Source: Acholoe squamosa (taxonomy: Eukaryota; Annelida; Polychaeta; Phyllodocida; Polynoidae). Taken from it: a DNA stretch of 64,000 nucleotides. The DNA lies in the NCBI GenBank assembly GCA_949317995.1, contig OX439040.1, forward strand, positions 72,699,972-72,763,971. Reading direction: 5' to 3'. The notes under the pieces were generated by a model that saw only the letters and a program-made list of their open reading frames with translations, had not been told where the DNA came from and made no database searches. Made by a program: the position numbers and the translations under genes. Shown piece by piece: positions 1 to 14,000 of the stretch (positions are counted from its first letter, which is position 1; every line of letters begins with the position of its first letter).

Positions 1-1724
1 AGTAGGTAGATGTGGTCAGCTAACCACGGGATGGACGTGCTAAAGTCTATAGTTTCCTTATACAGAGTGAACACGGTAGTTGATTTGGGGCAGCTACCCA
101 CAATCCTCTAGTAGTGCTAAAGTTTGTAGTATATCCGAATGGTGTAGATTTGTAGAATAATAGTCCGGATGTGTCAACTATGTAGAAAACGTAATCCTTT
201 TTAAGCTTAGTTGACATAAGTAAAATAATAGTCCGATACAGGTTGATCCGGAAGTAATAGTAGTAGTGATATAAGTCCATTCGGGAGTACAGATGAGTTG
301 TAGAGGTAAATCGTAAAGTCCATCCTAGTAATTGGTTAGCACGGGTAACAGCAGGAGTCTGGAACTGGCATCCGGATACGTCTCACAGCAGCAAGTCTAC
401 TATCGGATTGTTCATGGATGAAATTATAAATCCGAATAGGCTATTCAGGGTGCAATAAATGTTATACAACCTGAATTATATAATAGACTGGTCAAAGGAA
501 CCCGGAACACATACCATAGGTGTTCATGCACTAGTGAATAAAACATTCGCAGACCTATAGGGTTCCGCAAAGACTATATCTGGTCATTTGGTGTTGGAAA
601 AAAAATTATGGAAGAAATAACCCTAGCATGCTTTAAACGGATTTCTTAGCATGCTTCTTCTTCAGAAGAGCTAAAGCCGACTCGGGAGTGCCGTCCCACT
701 CGTCCAAGTCGACTCCGAACACCCTCATGAACTTAGTGTTCAGATTGGTGTTCCGAGTGATCTCCTCCTTTACACGCTTTTCCAACACGTGTACATCCAT
801 AGCTGCCTTTTCTTGGGCAGCTGCGGCAGCCTCCTCCTGGGCCTTCACATCGTCCCGGATGAGGGTCTCGAGACGTTGCTTTTCAGCGTCGCCCACCTGT
901 TTCATACACAACAGAGTTTCGTTTAGGAGACCCTGATGAAACTCGATCGCTTTCTCACGAACGCTCTTCTCCCAATGGGTGTAGATGGCCTTCTGGACAT
1001 CTGCCTCCCCTTGGCGAGACTTCTCGAACCAAACTTCCGCATTACCGGTTTTAATGGTAATAGCGTCCTTTGGTTTCTCAGGTGCAGCGACAGCCTTGGG
1101 AGGAGTCGAGGCGGCCTGTGGACCACTTCCGGGTTTAGGACTCCCGGACACACCTGTCGTTGGTACACAGAAGGCAGGTGGTACATTCTGTTTCAGTCCC
1201 ATTTGCAGGTACATGTTTAACTGCTCCTGGGTAAAGGTAACTGGTGGGGCGGCTGGAGCGGATGCAGATCCGGCGGCAGCAGATGCGGTGGTCTTCTTTG
1301 GCATAAGGCGACCATCCTTTCCTACCACCAAGGTCTGGCTCTCAGGTCCAGGTCCCTGGTTTAAGGACGGAAAGTTTCGAGAACTCACTTTCCCAGGTTT
1401 AGATACGGCTCCAGCGTATCCGGCAGGTTCGGGCTTCTTGAACACCGGAGTGCCCTGAGCCTGCTCTGCGGGGTGCCTTGCCAGAGGGGACCTGGAACGG
1501 TCCTCTGCTCTGACTTTCGATTTCGTCGTGCTCTGACCATTACCGTTGCCGCCACGGTTCTGATCTCTCCTGCTCCTTTCACGAGCTCTCTTTGCATCCT
1601 TTCCGGATTCCTCGCATTTCTGCCAGAGAGACTCGTGCATGTCCAGTTTACCCTTTCCAGGAGTCAGGACTATCTTTGCTCGGAGTTTCGAATCCTTGGT
1701 CTTCGGAACTTCGCAGAGGACTTG
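1..1724 (-). mobile_element. Truncated second copy of the intronic Ty3/gypsy-type element (3' end of ORF3 plus 3' UTR)
   Basis: Bases 1-1724 match 4149-5872 (constant offset 4148) with no difference seen by eye, and the encoded residues are the same throughout. The copy contains the C-terminal 363 residues of the third ORF and the following AT-rich untranslated region, then runs off the left edge, so the expected 3' LTR is not visible. At 1724/1725 the match stops abruptly and the sequence becomes the end of a MITE. The 5' truncation is unusual for an LTR element, which normally inserts whole. Template switching, a rearrangement or an assembly join are all possible. Confidence 0.85.
633..1724 (-). 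pseudogene. Fragment of the third ORF of the LTR element (C-terminal part only)
   Basis: This reads in the same frame as the complete ORF at 4781-7729 and encodes its C-terminal third: the proline/serine-rich linker and the terminal coiled coil. The two zinc-finger-like motifs are absent. The frame happens to stay open upstream to 1826 through unrelated flanking sequence, so the longest ORF here (to 1826) is a chance fusion and not a gene. Confidence 0.8.
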
Positions 1725-1937
1725 TTCCCACAAAATTCCCAAACTCAAATTCCATGACATTTCTGTGACTTTCCATGACATTTTTAACTTATTTTGGACA
1801 TTATCGAGGTGGAGAAAATTGTCCACTCCAATCGATTTTGTAATAAATATTCAGTTTTTCCATTTTCCGTGACTTTCCATGACTAAAGTTAAGATTTTCA
1901 GATATTCCACGACATTCCATGACGCGTGGGAACCCTG
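1724..1937. repeat. MITE with CAGGGTTCCCAC-type ends (hAT-like)
   Basis: The right end at 1937 reads, on the minus strand, CAGGGTTCCCACGCGTCATG. The left end begins with the same GTTCCCAC motif but lacks the first few bases, at the exact point where the truncated LTR-element copy joins. The interior has repeated TTCCATGAC motifs and no ORF. The CAGGG terminus suggests the hAT superfamily, but the 8-bp duplication cannot be tested because the left flank is gone. Confidence 0.55.
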
Positions 1938-2096
1938 GTTAGAGAAGGTTATTCCAACAATTATTGCAGCTTTAAAAAAGCCAGTTTGGCAGACTTCTCT
2001 CTCCTACACATATAGTTCATATAAGACTGTGGGCCTGAGTGGCCAGTGTCCAAAAATCATAGTGTCTACCCATGTTCTTATTATCTAAATATTAAG

Positions 2097-5000
2097 TTAC
2101 TCTAGTCCGAAGACGACCTTCTCGCCCTCCTCCTGCTGGTGACGATACGACTCCTCGAGCTTGTTCAGCAGATTCTTCTTCTCCTTCTCTGGAAGGAAAG
2201 ATGCCTTGGCAGCAAAGATATTCTACAAAGTCAAAGAAAAGAAGAAGAATTATAAGTCTATATCTAATTGCAATCGTTGAATGTATTAATTCACTGGGCT
2301 AATGAAAACAGGAAGGTCAAATAATTCTTAACAGTAAAGCCTTGCAGGTAAACATCTCAGATAACGGTTATACTACACACAACCTTAGAACTAGGCACTG
2401 CTTAAACCCTAAAAGGCCACTGTTGCAGTACTGCCTTGAAGTGGGGAGGGGGGTGTCATTTTGTGAAATCAGTTCTTATGTTAGGGGACGGGTCATGATA
2501 ACTTTTATCAAATTGGTTGGGAAAGTTAGCAAAAAAATGCCGGCCTGTAAGATCCACCAACGCCCCCCCGCCCAACAACAACTGGCAATACATGACTCGG
2601 CACTTGGATGGTAAAACTTTCTATGAAAAAAAAAATTAAAAAAACTTACTGCTTGTACCATCTGGTCCCACGTCAAACCCATGCTGTCCCGAATTAACTC
2701 GTACTCATCCGTCAGTGTGTGGCCTGTCACCATAGGGTCGTCTGTATTTATTGAAAAACTCGCTCCGTCACGCAAGAACCTTTTCAAAACAGGATATTAA
2801 GGTTAGTTAGACCCAGTACTTGTTGCTCACGCTATATATATTTAGTTGATCCTCATAAGTTTTTTTGTTATCCAGTTGTAAGGGTTTGTGGCCTTACGGA
2901 CCTGGGGGGTTCGGGTCTTACGGTTCGGAAAGAAAGAGTAAGACAGTATTCCAAGTGTATGCCAACGGTTAGGTTTATTACTTAATGCACACTCACGGCT
3001 GCCGGATGATATCAAAGAGGCAGCTAATATTAAAAGACAGTGGTTTACATAGTGTGGAGGCCAGAAGGGCCTCTGACGTAGCGGCTGAGCCCTGGGCTTT
3101 ATATACGGACCCAGGTGTTCGTCGTCAGATGTCCCCACAGACCCGGATCGGTGCTGCCACCTATCCGGAACCTGAGGAACGTCCGACGACTCGACTCACC
3201 CGCCACGTCAGACGGTACCCAACTCCTATGGTTTAGTAAAGTGTACCTCTACACCACTCCCCCAGACATTTAGGAGGGTGTTATACATATAATATTACTA
3301 GGATAACATTTCTACATGTCTAAACCTTTTAGTAATAGAGGTACAACCATAGGTATAACATTAACACCAAATAAATTGTGAACCGGATGTCATATATATA
3401 TATTCGATAGTGAAATGTAGTTACATATAACGATTAGGATGTTGTAATATTATACGAATTACTTGAACAAGAGACAGTTATGTGAAACGGAACTGTCTGC
3501 TAAATTATTATACCACATAATATTATATTATATTTACGGTATAACTAATAAGGCAAGTAATATGAATCGTATACATGTGATGATGACAGCTATGTGTAAC
3601 GGAACTGTCGATAATAAAATATATCACATAATAACATCCGTATTTGTGTTTGTAATATTGACACCACATTTGAATATGTAGTCTTAAAGAAGACTGTTAT
3701 AGTAACATCACTATCTAATGACATGTCGTATATTAATATTATACGAATCCGTTAAAGATTCCGTGAGTAGTACGAATAGGGATATATATACCATACACTT
3801 AGAAAAAAAGAAAAAAATTCACGGTGTGGTGATGAATATGATAATGATATATTATCACCGTGTATTCAACAATCTTTATAGCACCAGATCAATATACTTA
3901 TTATATAATTTTGTCTCGCAGGACAATAATATGTATTTTCTGGTGAGATTTAACGGATCTTATAATATAAATACTAATAATAATCAGAGATCCGTTTCAA
4001 GAAAATATTTATGTACCCGTATCATAATATGTATCAAGTGGATATGTACATACATGTAATGTTATAGAAAAATAGAAATATGACATTATACACAATATAC
4101 AGGAATTATAAATGCTGCTGAAGTCTTCTGCTGTATCCTCCGGGTACTAGTAGGTAGATGTGGTCAGCTAACCACGGGATGGACGTGCTAAAGTCTATAG
4201 TTTCCTTATACAGAGTGAACACGGTAGTTGATTTGGGGCAGCTACCCACAATCCTCTAGTAGTGCTAAAGTTTGTAGTATATCCGAATGGTGTAGATTTG
4301 TAGAATAATAGTCCGGATGTGTCAACTATGTAGAAAACGTAATCCTTTTTAAGCTTAGTTGACATAAGTAAAATAATAGTCCGATACAGGTTGATCCGGA
4401 AGTAATAGTAGTAGTGATATAAGTCCATTCGGGAGTACAGATGAGTTGTAGAGGTAAATCGTAAAGTCCATCCTAGTAATTGGTTAGCACGGGTAACAGC
4501 AGGAGTCTGGAACTGGCATCCGGATACGTCTCACAGCAGCAAGTCTACTATCGGATTGTTCATGGATGAAATTATAAATCCGAATAGGCTATTCAGGGTG
4601 CAATAAATGTTATACAACCTGAATTATATAATAGACTGGTCAAAGGAACCCGGAACACATACCATAGGTGTTCATGCACTAGTGAATAAAACATTCGCAG
4701 ACCTATAGGGTTCCGCAAAGACTATATCTGGTCATTTGGTGTTGGAAAAAAAATTATGGAAGAAATAACCCTAGCATGCTTTAAACGGATTTCTTAGCAT
4801 GCTTCTTCTTCAGAAGAGCTAAAGCCGACTCGGGAGTGCCGTCCCACTCGTCCAAGTCGACTCCGAACACCCTCATGAACTTAGTGTTCAGATTGGTGTT
4901 CCGAGTGATCTCCTCCTTTACACGCTTTTCCAACACGTGTACATCCATAGCTGCCTTTTCTTGGGCAGCTGCGGCAGCCTCCTCCTGGGCCTTCACATCG

Positions 5001-8000
5001 TCCCGGATGAGGGTCTCGAGACGTTGCTTTTCAGCGTCGCCCACCTGTTTCATACACAACAGAGTTTCGTTTAGGAGACCCTGATGAAACTCGATCGCTT
5101 TCTCACGAACGCTCTTCTCCCAATGGGTGTAGATGGCCTTCTGGACATCTGCCTCCCCTTGGCGAGACTTCTCGAACCAAACTTCCGCATTACCGGTTTT
5201 AATGGTAATAGCGTCCTTTGGTTTCTCAGGTGCAGCGACAGCCTTGGGAGGAGTCGAGGCGGCCTGTGGACCACTTCCGGGTTTAGGACTCCCGGACACA
5301 CCTGTCGTTGGTACACAGAAGGCAGGTGGTACATTCTGTTTCAGTCCCATTTGCAGGTACATGTTTAACTGCTCCTGGGTAAAGGTAACTGGTGGGGCGG
5401 CTGGAGCGGATGCAGATCCGGCGGCAGCAGATGCGGTGGTCTTCTTTGGCATAAGGCGACCATCCTTTCCTACCACCAAGGTCTGGCTCTCAGGTCCAGG
5501 TCCCTGGTTTAAGGACGGAAAGTTTCGAGAACTCACTTTCCCAGGTTTAGATACGGCTCCAGCGTATCCGGCAGGTTCGGGCTTCTTGAACACCGGAGTG
5601 CCCTGAGCCTGCTCTGCGGGGTGCCTTGCCAGAGGGGACCTGGAACGGTCCTCTGCTCTGACTTTCGATTTCGTCGTGCTCTGACCATTACCGTTGCCGC
5701 CACGGTTCTGATCTCTCCTGCTCCTTTCACGAGCTCTCTTTGCATCCTTTCCGGATTCCTCGCATTTCTGCCAGAGAGACTCGTGCATGTCCAGTTTACC
5801 CTTTCCAGGAGTCAGGACTATCTTTGCTCGGAGTTTCGAATCCTTGGTCTTCGGAACTTCGCAGAGGACTTGGTCCCCTGGTCGGATCTTAGACCAAGCA
5901 TCCTCGCTCAGGCTGTCGAACTCCTTCATGAGTTCCTGATGAAGCTCCATGATGCGCTTCCGTGCCCCGTCCAAACCTTCTGCGTGGCATTTCTTCTGGT
6001 GTCTAGCCAGATCACTACGTCGGTTGTATTGCACCTTCGTAGTACACTTCTTGCCCTTCTTACCATAACTCGGATCACAAATGTAAACCGGGTGATGGTG
6101 GAAGTGGGCCTCTACCAGATGCCTTTGGAACCGGGCTGGAGTACTCCAGGTCCGGATCGAGACATCACTCGCATCCTGGCAGATAGAGAAGGGACAGGAC
6201 TTTTGATCGTCGCCGTACCACTTCTCTAAAGCCCAACGCAGCTTCCTCCTCTGGGTATAAGTGTAATACCCTTCGGTGTGGTTTAGCATAAGCCACATCT
6301 TTCGATAGGCTTTGCTCGGATTGGGGTCCTCTTCCGAAAGACGCATCCAATCTTCATCATCCGACTCATCGTTCTTATTGATTGAGTCTGGACAGGCGTA
6401 GAGGGTAGAGCCGTCCTTCTTAACTCCGTACGCACAGTCGGAGAAACACGTCGGAATCCGGGTTTTGAATCCGGATTTGGCGTTAGCCCAACGTTCGGCC
6501 TCGGTTTGAGTTGATGGAGTGGCCTTCTCATCATACTCAACCGAGGATTCGTGCACCGACTCCTCGTCAGACGACTCAACCTCCATGGCAGTACTACCAG
6601 TGGTTGAGGTGCTGGGTTTCGGCTCGGCTCTCGCAGAATCCGGGAGATTCTTGAGCTTCCGAGCAGCGGATCGTCGGTTCTTACTGACCTTCCAGTCTTC
6701 CTCCGGTTCCTGGGTTCCGGATGTGCTGGAGGTCGTGGCTTCTACTGGGGTAGTAGTGCTGCCGGTAGCTGATGTAGCACTGGCGGAGCTTCTGGTGGCA
6801 AGCTTCAGGTCGGGGATAGGAGGTGCGGGTGCTTCCGCGGCCCTCTTAGCCTCTTCCTGTGCCTCCTGTTCAGCAGTCATACGGCGGACAATAACCGTCC
6901 GAAGGGCTGCAGCTCGGTCCAATCCGATTAGTGAATTGTTCTGGACATCCACCAATTCCTGTTCGGTTATGTAGTAACCGTCATCCCACTGCTCGAAGTT
7001 AGCAGCGGCCTCCCGGAATTCCTTAGTGGTCCGGCACGGCGTCCGGATAGCACTAGGGCGTGGGTAGGTCTGGCCATCGGTATCCCAGACACAGCCTACC
7101 CAGTTGATGTTCGTAGCCTTGACGTTCCACAGGGACTTGTCAGGCTTCGGATACGCTCCGAGCTCGAAGGCTCGGTTAGCTGCGTACACGGTTTCACGGA
7201 AACCAGCGTCCACCATAAGTCCCCGTTGGAACCACGGCCAGTCTCGAAGCCACTCGGGAGGCATCCTGGTCAGCTGTTCGGGAGCCATGACGCCCTCGAT
7301 AGCTATCCTGACTTTCGGGTCCATCCTGACTGGTGTCCCGTCCGCGTAGGTCACTTGTGCCTGCAGTTCCGGGTGGACATACAGGTAGCGACCATCATAG
7401 CTAGCTGGAAAAGGCTCCGCCACTGCTGGCTTCCACTCATCCTTCTGTCCGTCAACTTGGGTAGTTTCGGACTCTGTCGCTGCGGGTTCAGCACTCGCAG
7501 TCGCTCCGGATCCCTCGGCCGGGAGTGGAGATAATAGTTTCTCTGGCTCATTTAGTGAGAATGAAGCCAGCTTCTCCTCGAACGAGCGATCCGTGGGTTC
7601 CTCCACGTCCATCATCTCGCTCTCTTCCTGTGTAACAGGCGACAAAGCTTCCGGAAAAGCTTCTGCGGACGGAGTCAGCTTATCCGGGTCACCGGATAGC
7701 TTGGCTGCAGCTACGGATTCCTCAGCCATGACTGGGGAATCGCCCACGGGAGTAAACTACTCCTTTTTCCGGCTTTTACGGCGCCGGGGCCGGCACAAAC
7801 GGAGTCTGTCTACCAGGAGACAGACTCTGGAGGAGCAGCGGGGGGTTTGCTTAGCCGGTAAAATCCAAGAAGGGAGCGAGCTCGACCGTCTTGAACGTTA
7901 CCGAAAACAAATATGGCGACAGGCCAGCTTTCGTGACGTCATTTCCCCGCGGTCCGCGAGGTCACGAGAGGTCAGCCGAGACTGGACACGGTGACGTCAT

Positions 8001-11000
8001 GCGGAAACGCACGTGCTACAGGCGGTACATCAACAAACTGATTGTTTTTAGGTAATTATCGCTCACCCCGATGACTCGACTGGGGATTTAAGTGGAGATT
8101 ATGGAAAGCTTAAGCAAATCCACCGGATTATCCGTCCACTACCCATTGGTACATCATGCGGGGGCGACAAATAAGCCTTTAGGGTCAGTTGTCATCCGTT
8201 CCTCTAAATGTAAACATTACACTCGTTGTGTATACAGGTTAGGTCACTGCAGTCCTCTGGGCAATTCGGGGCCTGCGGCGAACGTATCTCCCCTTCTCGG
8301 ATAGTTCTTTATCGGACCTGACAGTCTGAAGAGCTTTCTCTAGGTGCTTCTTAGCCTTAGAAACACCTTTCCTCTTCTTTTTGTCTTCACCTGCCGAGAC
8401 TTTTTTAACTCCCCCACGCTTAATCGGTGTTGGCGTGGGTGTCACTGATTCGGAACACTTCTTGGGTCTACCGCGGCCGCGCTTCACTGTAGTGTTCTCT
8501 ACCTGGTCTATTATGCGATTCTGGTTCAGGATCTTTCCGGAACCTTCACCATACATTTCTGTGGAGGTCTCCCTCCCAGACCATCTCCTTAATCTAGCCA
8601 CATTTGACTTATAGAGTCGACCAAGGTCAGATTTAATAATTACGGTACAATCACTGATAATTTGTGTTATAGTAAAGGGACCGTCCCAATTAGACGCTAA
8701 TTTTATGTGTCTAAGCGGTTCATGTAATCTGAGGACTCTGTCTCCGGATTGGAATTTCCGATGCTTTAGATCGGTATCGTATCCTACTTTCTGCCATTTG
8801 GCACTTTTCTCCAAATCAATTCGGACAGACTCATATGCTTTTCTAAATCTGTCTCTTAAACATTCCACAAAAACTACATGGCAAGGTAGTTCAGGGTCCA
8901 TTCCTACGACTCCAAAAACTAGGTCAGCAGGCATTATCAAATCCTCTCCGAATACTAAAAGGTTTGGAGAACAATTTGTACTTGAATGTACCGTACTATT
9001 ATAAGCATGTGTCACAAAATGACATTGCTCATCCCAGTCATCCATATGTTCATTAACGAGTGACTTTAGGACTTGGATGAGGGTTCTATTGAACCTTTCC
9101 ACCAATCCGTCGCTTTGTGGCCTATACGGATTGGTTCTAGTCTTGCAAATAGCTAAGTATTCGCACATACCCTGCCAGAGATTTGATTCGAATTCTCTGC
9201 CTTGGTCACTGTGTAACATTAATGGTACACCGAAGCTTAGTACCCAACCTTTTACAAAAGCTTCGGCACAAGTAATTGCTTTGTGGTCCGGTAGTGGAAA
9301 TACTTTAGTGTATTTCGTATAATAATCACACACTACCATCATACAGGTATTATCATTAGCGGTTGTATTAAATCCACTAATAATATCTACCCCGATTCTT
9401 GCGAATCTAACTCCGAAAAGTTCTTGGGATAGGGGAAGTTTGCCCATCCCGGGTCCGGGTTTGTTTTTACAACAATCCGGACAGGTGGTTACCCATCTTT
9501 GCAAGTCCCGTGTCATGCCAGGCCAATAGTATTTCTTGGAAAGTCGTGCTAGCGAGCGTTTCCTTCCGAAATGACCACTGGTCCGATGTCCATGACAGAA
9601 GTACATAATGTCATGTCTCATGGCATGTGGTATCACCACTTGCATGATTCTATCACCATTATTACATGGCTTCCAACGGTATAACACGCCTTTCCGGACT
9701 TCAAGCTCGGTCCATTGAGCAAGAAACCTTCTCATTTCTCGATTTTCCAGAGAGACCTCCGGTCTAACTGGACGTATACCCTTTGGTACTAATTGCAGTA
9801 GCTGCGCAGTTATCGAGTCAGCTTCCTGGAAATGTCGTATGTGATCCATAGACCAATCCAGTATACTGGCAACTAGGGGTACGAATGGTCTTCGAATCCC
9901 TGCTAACACTGCCTTATGAGCTCCACAATCAGTACAATCCGGATTATCACATTTCCGGATTGGTATTCGAGACAAAGCATCAGCATTTAAATGCTTAACT
10001 CCGGGTCTATGCTGAATCTGTTGATGTTCAAGCCCATATTCGGATAAATGGGCTAGCCATCGGCCTAGCATTCCTTCAGCATCTCGGAAGTTCAGTAGCC
10101 ACTTTAAAGAGGAGTGATCCGTACGTAAAGTAAAGTTCGTTCCCCATAGAAAATGTTTGAACTTCTTGGTATATACGACTACTGCTAACAACTCTCTTTT
10201 GGTTGTGCAGTAATTGCGCTGAGTCTTGCTCAGTGTATTGCTGGCAAAGGCAATCGGTACTTCTCTCCCATTTTGGACTTGCGAGAGAGCTGCACCAATG
10301 CTATCATTACTAGCATCAGTATCCAGTATGAAATGATCCGTTTCATTCGGATATTGCAATACGGGAGTACTCGTGAACAGATCTTTTAGCTTTTGGAAAG
10401 CGGTTTCCTGTTCATGCGTCCAAGGAAATTTTTCCTTGGTACTTCCTGGAGTCCAGTTAGCTATTGCTTGTAATGGGTAACTGACTCTAGAATAATTCGG
10501 AATAAATTCCCTGTAATAGGAACAGAATCCTAAAAAGGACCTCACTTCTTTGGGTGTTTTAGGTCTATTCCAATTCGTAACTGATTCGATTTTTTCCGGA
10601 TCAGCCTTTATTCCTTCATCACTGATGATGCGGCCCAAATAATTTATGGACTTTCTAAACATGTGGCATTTCTTAGGTTTCAATTTGAGACCATTAGAGA
10701 TAATACGTTCTAGTACCATTTTCAGGTTATTAGAACACTCTTCGAATGTTTTCCCGAAGACTATGACATCGTCAAGATATACAAGACATCTTTTCCACAA
10801 TAAATCACTTAGAATTGTTTCCATCATTGCTTCAAATGTTGCAGGTGCATTGCACAGTCCAAACGGCATTACATTATATTGGAATAATCCAATATGACTT
10901 GAAAATGCAGTTTTCTCCATATCTGGAGGGTTCATTCCCACTTGCCAGTAGCCTGATTGCAAGTCTAGGGTACAAAACCAACTGTTTCCTCCTAAGGAGT

Positions 11001-14000
11001 CAATGGTTTCATCTATTCTCGGTAATGGATACGAATTCTTTTTCGTTATTCCATTCAACTTCCTGTAGTCTATGCAGAAACGGATAGTACCGTCTTTTTT
11101 TGTTACCATACACACAGGACTACTCCATGGACTATTGGAAGGGACTATTACATCCTGTTCCAACATCTTATTTATTTCATCCTCAGCTACTCTCTTTTTT
11201 GCTAAGGGTAACCGTCTATACGGTATCTTAAAGGGTTCGGCATCTCCAGTATCTATTTTATGTAATACTTTATTTGTTGTACCTAGTTTTTCACCAGGTT
11301 TGGCAAAGGCAGTATGATACTGACAGAGCATATCATAGAACTCTTTCCGGTGTTCCGGATCCTCTAATGAAGTTTCTTCATACAACTTAAGTAAGTCTTC
11401 CGAAATTTCATCATCTCCTGTTACCTTTCGTAAGCTTAGCTTACTATCCGTTACAGTTTCCGAAAGGGTCACGTTTCCAAAAACTTGTCCCTTTTTCAAG
11501 TAGATAGTCGTGTTTCCAGTATTGGAGACAGGTACTACCGACCAGGATGCATTCGCTACTATCGTGTCTACAGAATTTAATCCAATACCTGACAAAGTAA
11601 CTACATCCGGTTCTATCACTGCAGGTTTGTTACGCATTGCAGGATCACTTCTTACAAGCACATCACAGGCTACTCCCGGAGGGATTCGCACAGTGTGTGC
11701 CACACTAGCCATACTGCTCACTTGTCTCAGTGCACATCTAACCTTTACGGGGTACGGGTATCTCACACTCAACACTCCTGTTTGGGGTTCCAATACAGCA
11801 CCATACAGGGATGCGAAATCTAACCCGAGTATCCCCTCATCTGCTATATCCGCAACGGTGGCGCTCATGACATAGTCATGTATACCATCTAACTGTAGTC
11901 TCACACAAGTTCTACCATACGTTTGCAAGGTACTGCCGTCGGCCGTCTGAGCACTTCCTCCCGATTTGAGAGTATCATGTTCATCCGGTATAAGGTCGTA
12001 GAACCCCCTGGAGATACAAGAGTGGCTAGCTCCCGTATCCACAAGGAATTCGGCAGATCTTCCGTTAACAGTAAGGCAAACATACCACCGCCTTCCGTTT
12101 AGAACAGAGGGCATGTCCGTGACAATCGGAACGTCATTTTTCACACCAGGAGTCAATCCACATCCTTTCAAGAATTCCAGACAAGGATGACCCGGGGGCA
12201 GGTGGGCACCACAGACCTTGGCTAACGCATAGCCGCCTGCCTCGTTACTGATATTGGGTTTCCCCTGTGCTCCCATAGCACCTGTTATATCAGCTTCCCT
12301 AACCTTCCGGGTGTCTACAACCACCTCGGTGTTAGGCGATCTTGTTACTTCATGCGAACTATCATCACGGATGGTGATATCATGGCAAGATTTGTCACTG
12401 GGATCCCCTTCTTTGCCCGTTAGGAGACCCCTCCTTAGTTTTCCTCTGTACTTACTCCAGAGACACTCTCCTGTCTACGAGGGACAGGTTTCTCAGCCAT
12501 ACATTCTGGAGCATAATGCCCCAGTTTCTGGCATCTGAAACATCTCCTCTGAGATTTGTCAACTCTCGGTCTCTTTAGAGCTTCTGTTAATCCGGCTAAT
12601 AATGTTTCCATCATGTTAGTCGGAGCAACAGTGGCTGCTACAGTTGGGTTCGCCGTAGAGGCTACACTGCCAGGTTGAGTTGATCCGGAAGCTGTTTTAC
12701 CAGCAACAGATCCTCCTCTCCCTCTCGAATGTACTTTCCTATACCGCTTTTGTCGGTAATACTTTCCAGCTACATGGACTGAACCAATATAATCTCCGTT
12801 TTCATCGGAGACATATTCATCTTTCTCATCAACTTCATTCGATTCAACCGGAGCTAATTGGGAAGTATCGTATACCGGAGCAGGTGTACCTCCGTATTGG
12901 AATGGAGCTGCTCTTATTGGATTAGGTCCGAGACCTACCAAACGTTTCTTCATGTCATGTCCATCGATTGCTATGAACAGATCACTGAAGGAAGTGTCAT
13001 CTTTCCAAGAGTCCCAGACCACTTGCTTGTGATCCGGATCTCGCAATCCACTGTAGAATTGTATAAACAATTCTTGTAGATAACAATCATCATCATGAGC
13101 CCAATTTGGACGTGCTTTCGAAAGCAAGTCCTGTAGCTCCAAACCAAAGACTTTGTGTGATTCTTTAGGTTTTTGTGTCCTCTTCTTGAAGCTTACCCAC
13201 GGATCTTCTCTAACGATTGATCCAAACAGGTATGCGGCACATTCGACCAATTGATCATAAGTACCGTATATTCCGTAAGCTGCTCTCCATTGGTTGAGGG
13301 CTACTTTTCCGCCTTTATTTAACCAACAGATCAAATATGGCAGAGCTTCTTCTTTTGTCCAGCCACTACAATTGACTTCGTCGACAAAAGCTTGATACCT
13401 GTCCTTCCATGGATCATTAGAATCATATGGAGGGGGTATCCATGCCTGCCTACGTGCCGGATTATTACATCCGCGTAGTCTATCTGCTTCTCGCATGCTC
13501 CAGTTCATGACTTCCATGCCGTCTGCTCCCTTTCGGTAGCAGTCAATGCCAAGGTTTTGTATACATTGACTTCTATCAAAGATGGTTTGCATCCCTGCAG
13601 GCATAGAAGTTCTCCGGTTAGGTTTCCTGCCATCTCCTCCTGATCCTGATCCTCCGAATCCGGATTCTCCTGGGCCGCCTGGAGGGTTTCCTCCTGGTGG
13701 ACCATTATTATTATAGCCTCCAGATGAACCGCCAGGGCATCCACTATTGTGACCGGTGTTTCCAGAAGAAGCGTATCTAGGGTAAGAATCAGTTTGATTC
13801 CATCCCTGGTTATAGCTATTACCATTCTGATAATTGCCACTTCCCGATGGATTACAATTATTTCTATATCCATAGGACGATGTTCTCGGTTGATACGTAC
13901 CGCCATTAATACTGTTTTGTGGCGGATTTGGTCTCGGAAAACGTCCATCAGTAGGACCATTACCAGAACCTGGGGTTGGATTCGGTAATCTTGGTACTGC

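Noticed and set aside
4781..7729. Third ORF of element 1 as an envelope gene
   Set aside because: No signal peptide, transmembrane segment or fusion-peptide-like stretch is visible; zinc fingers and coiled coil instead.
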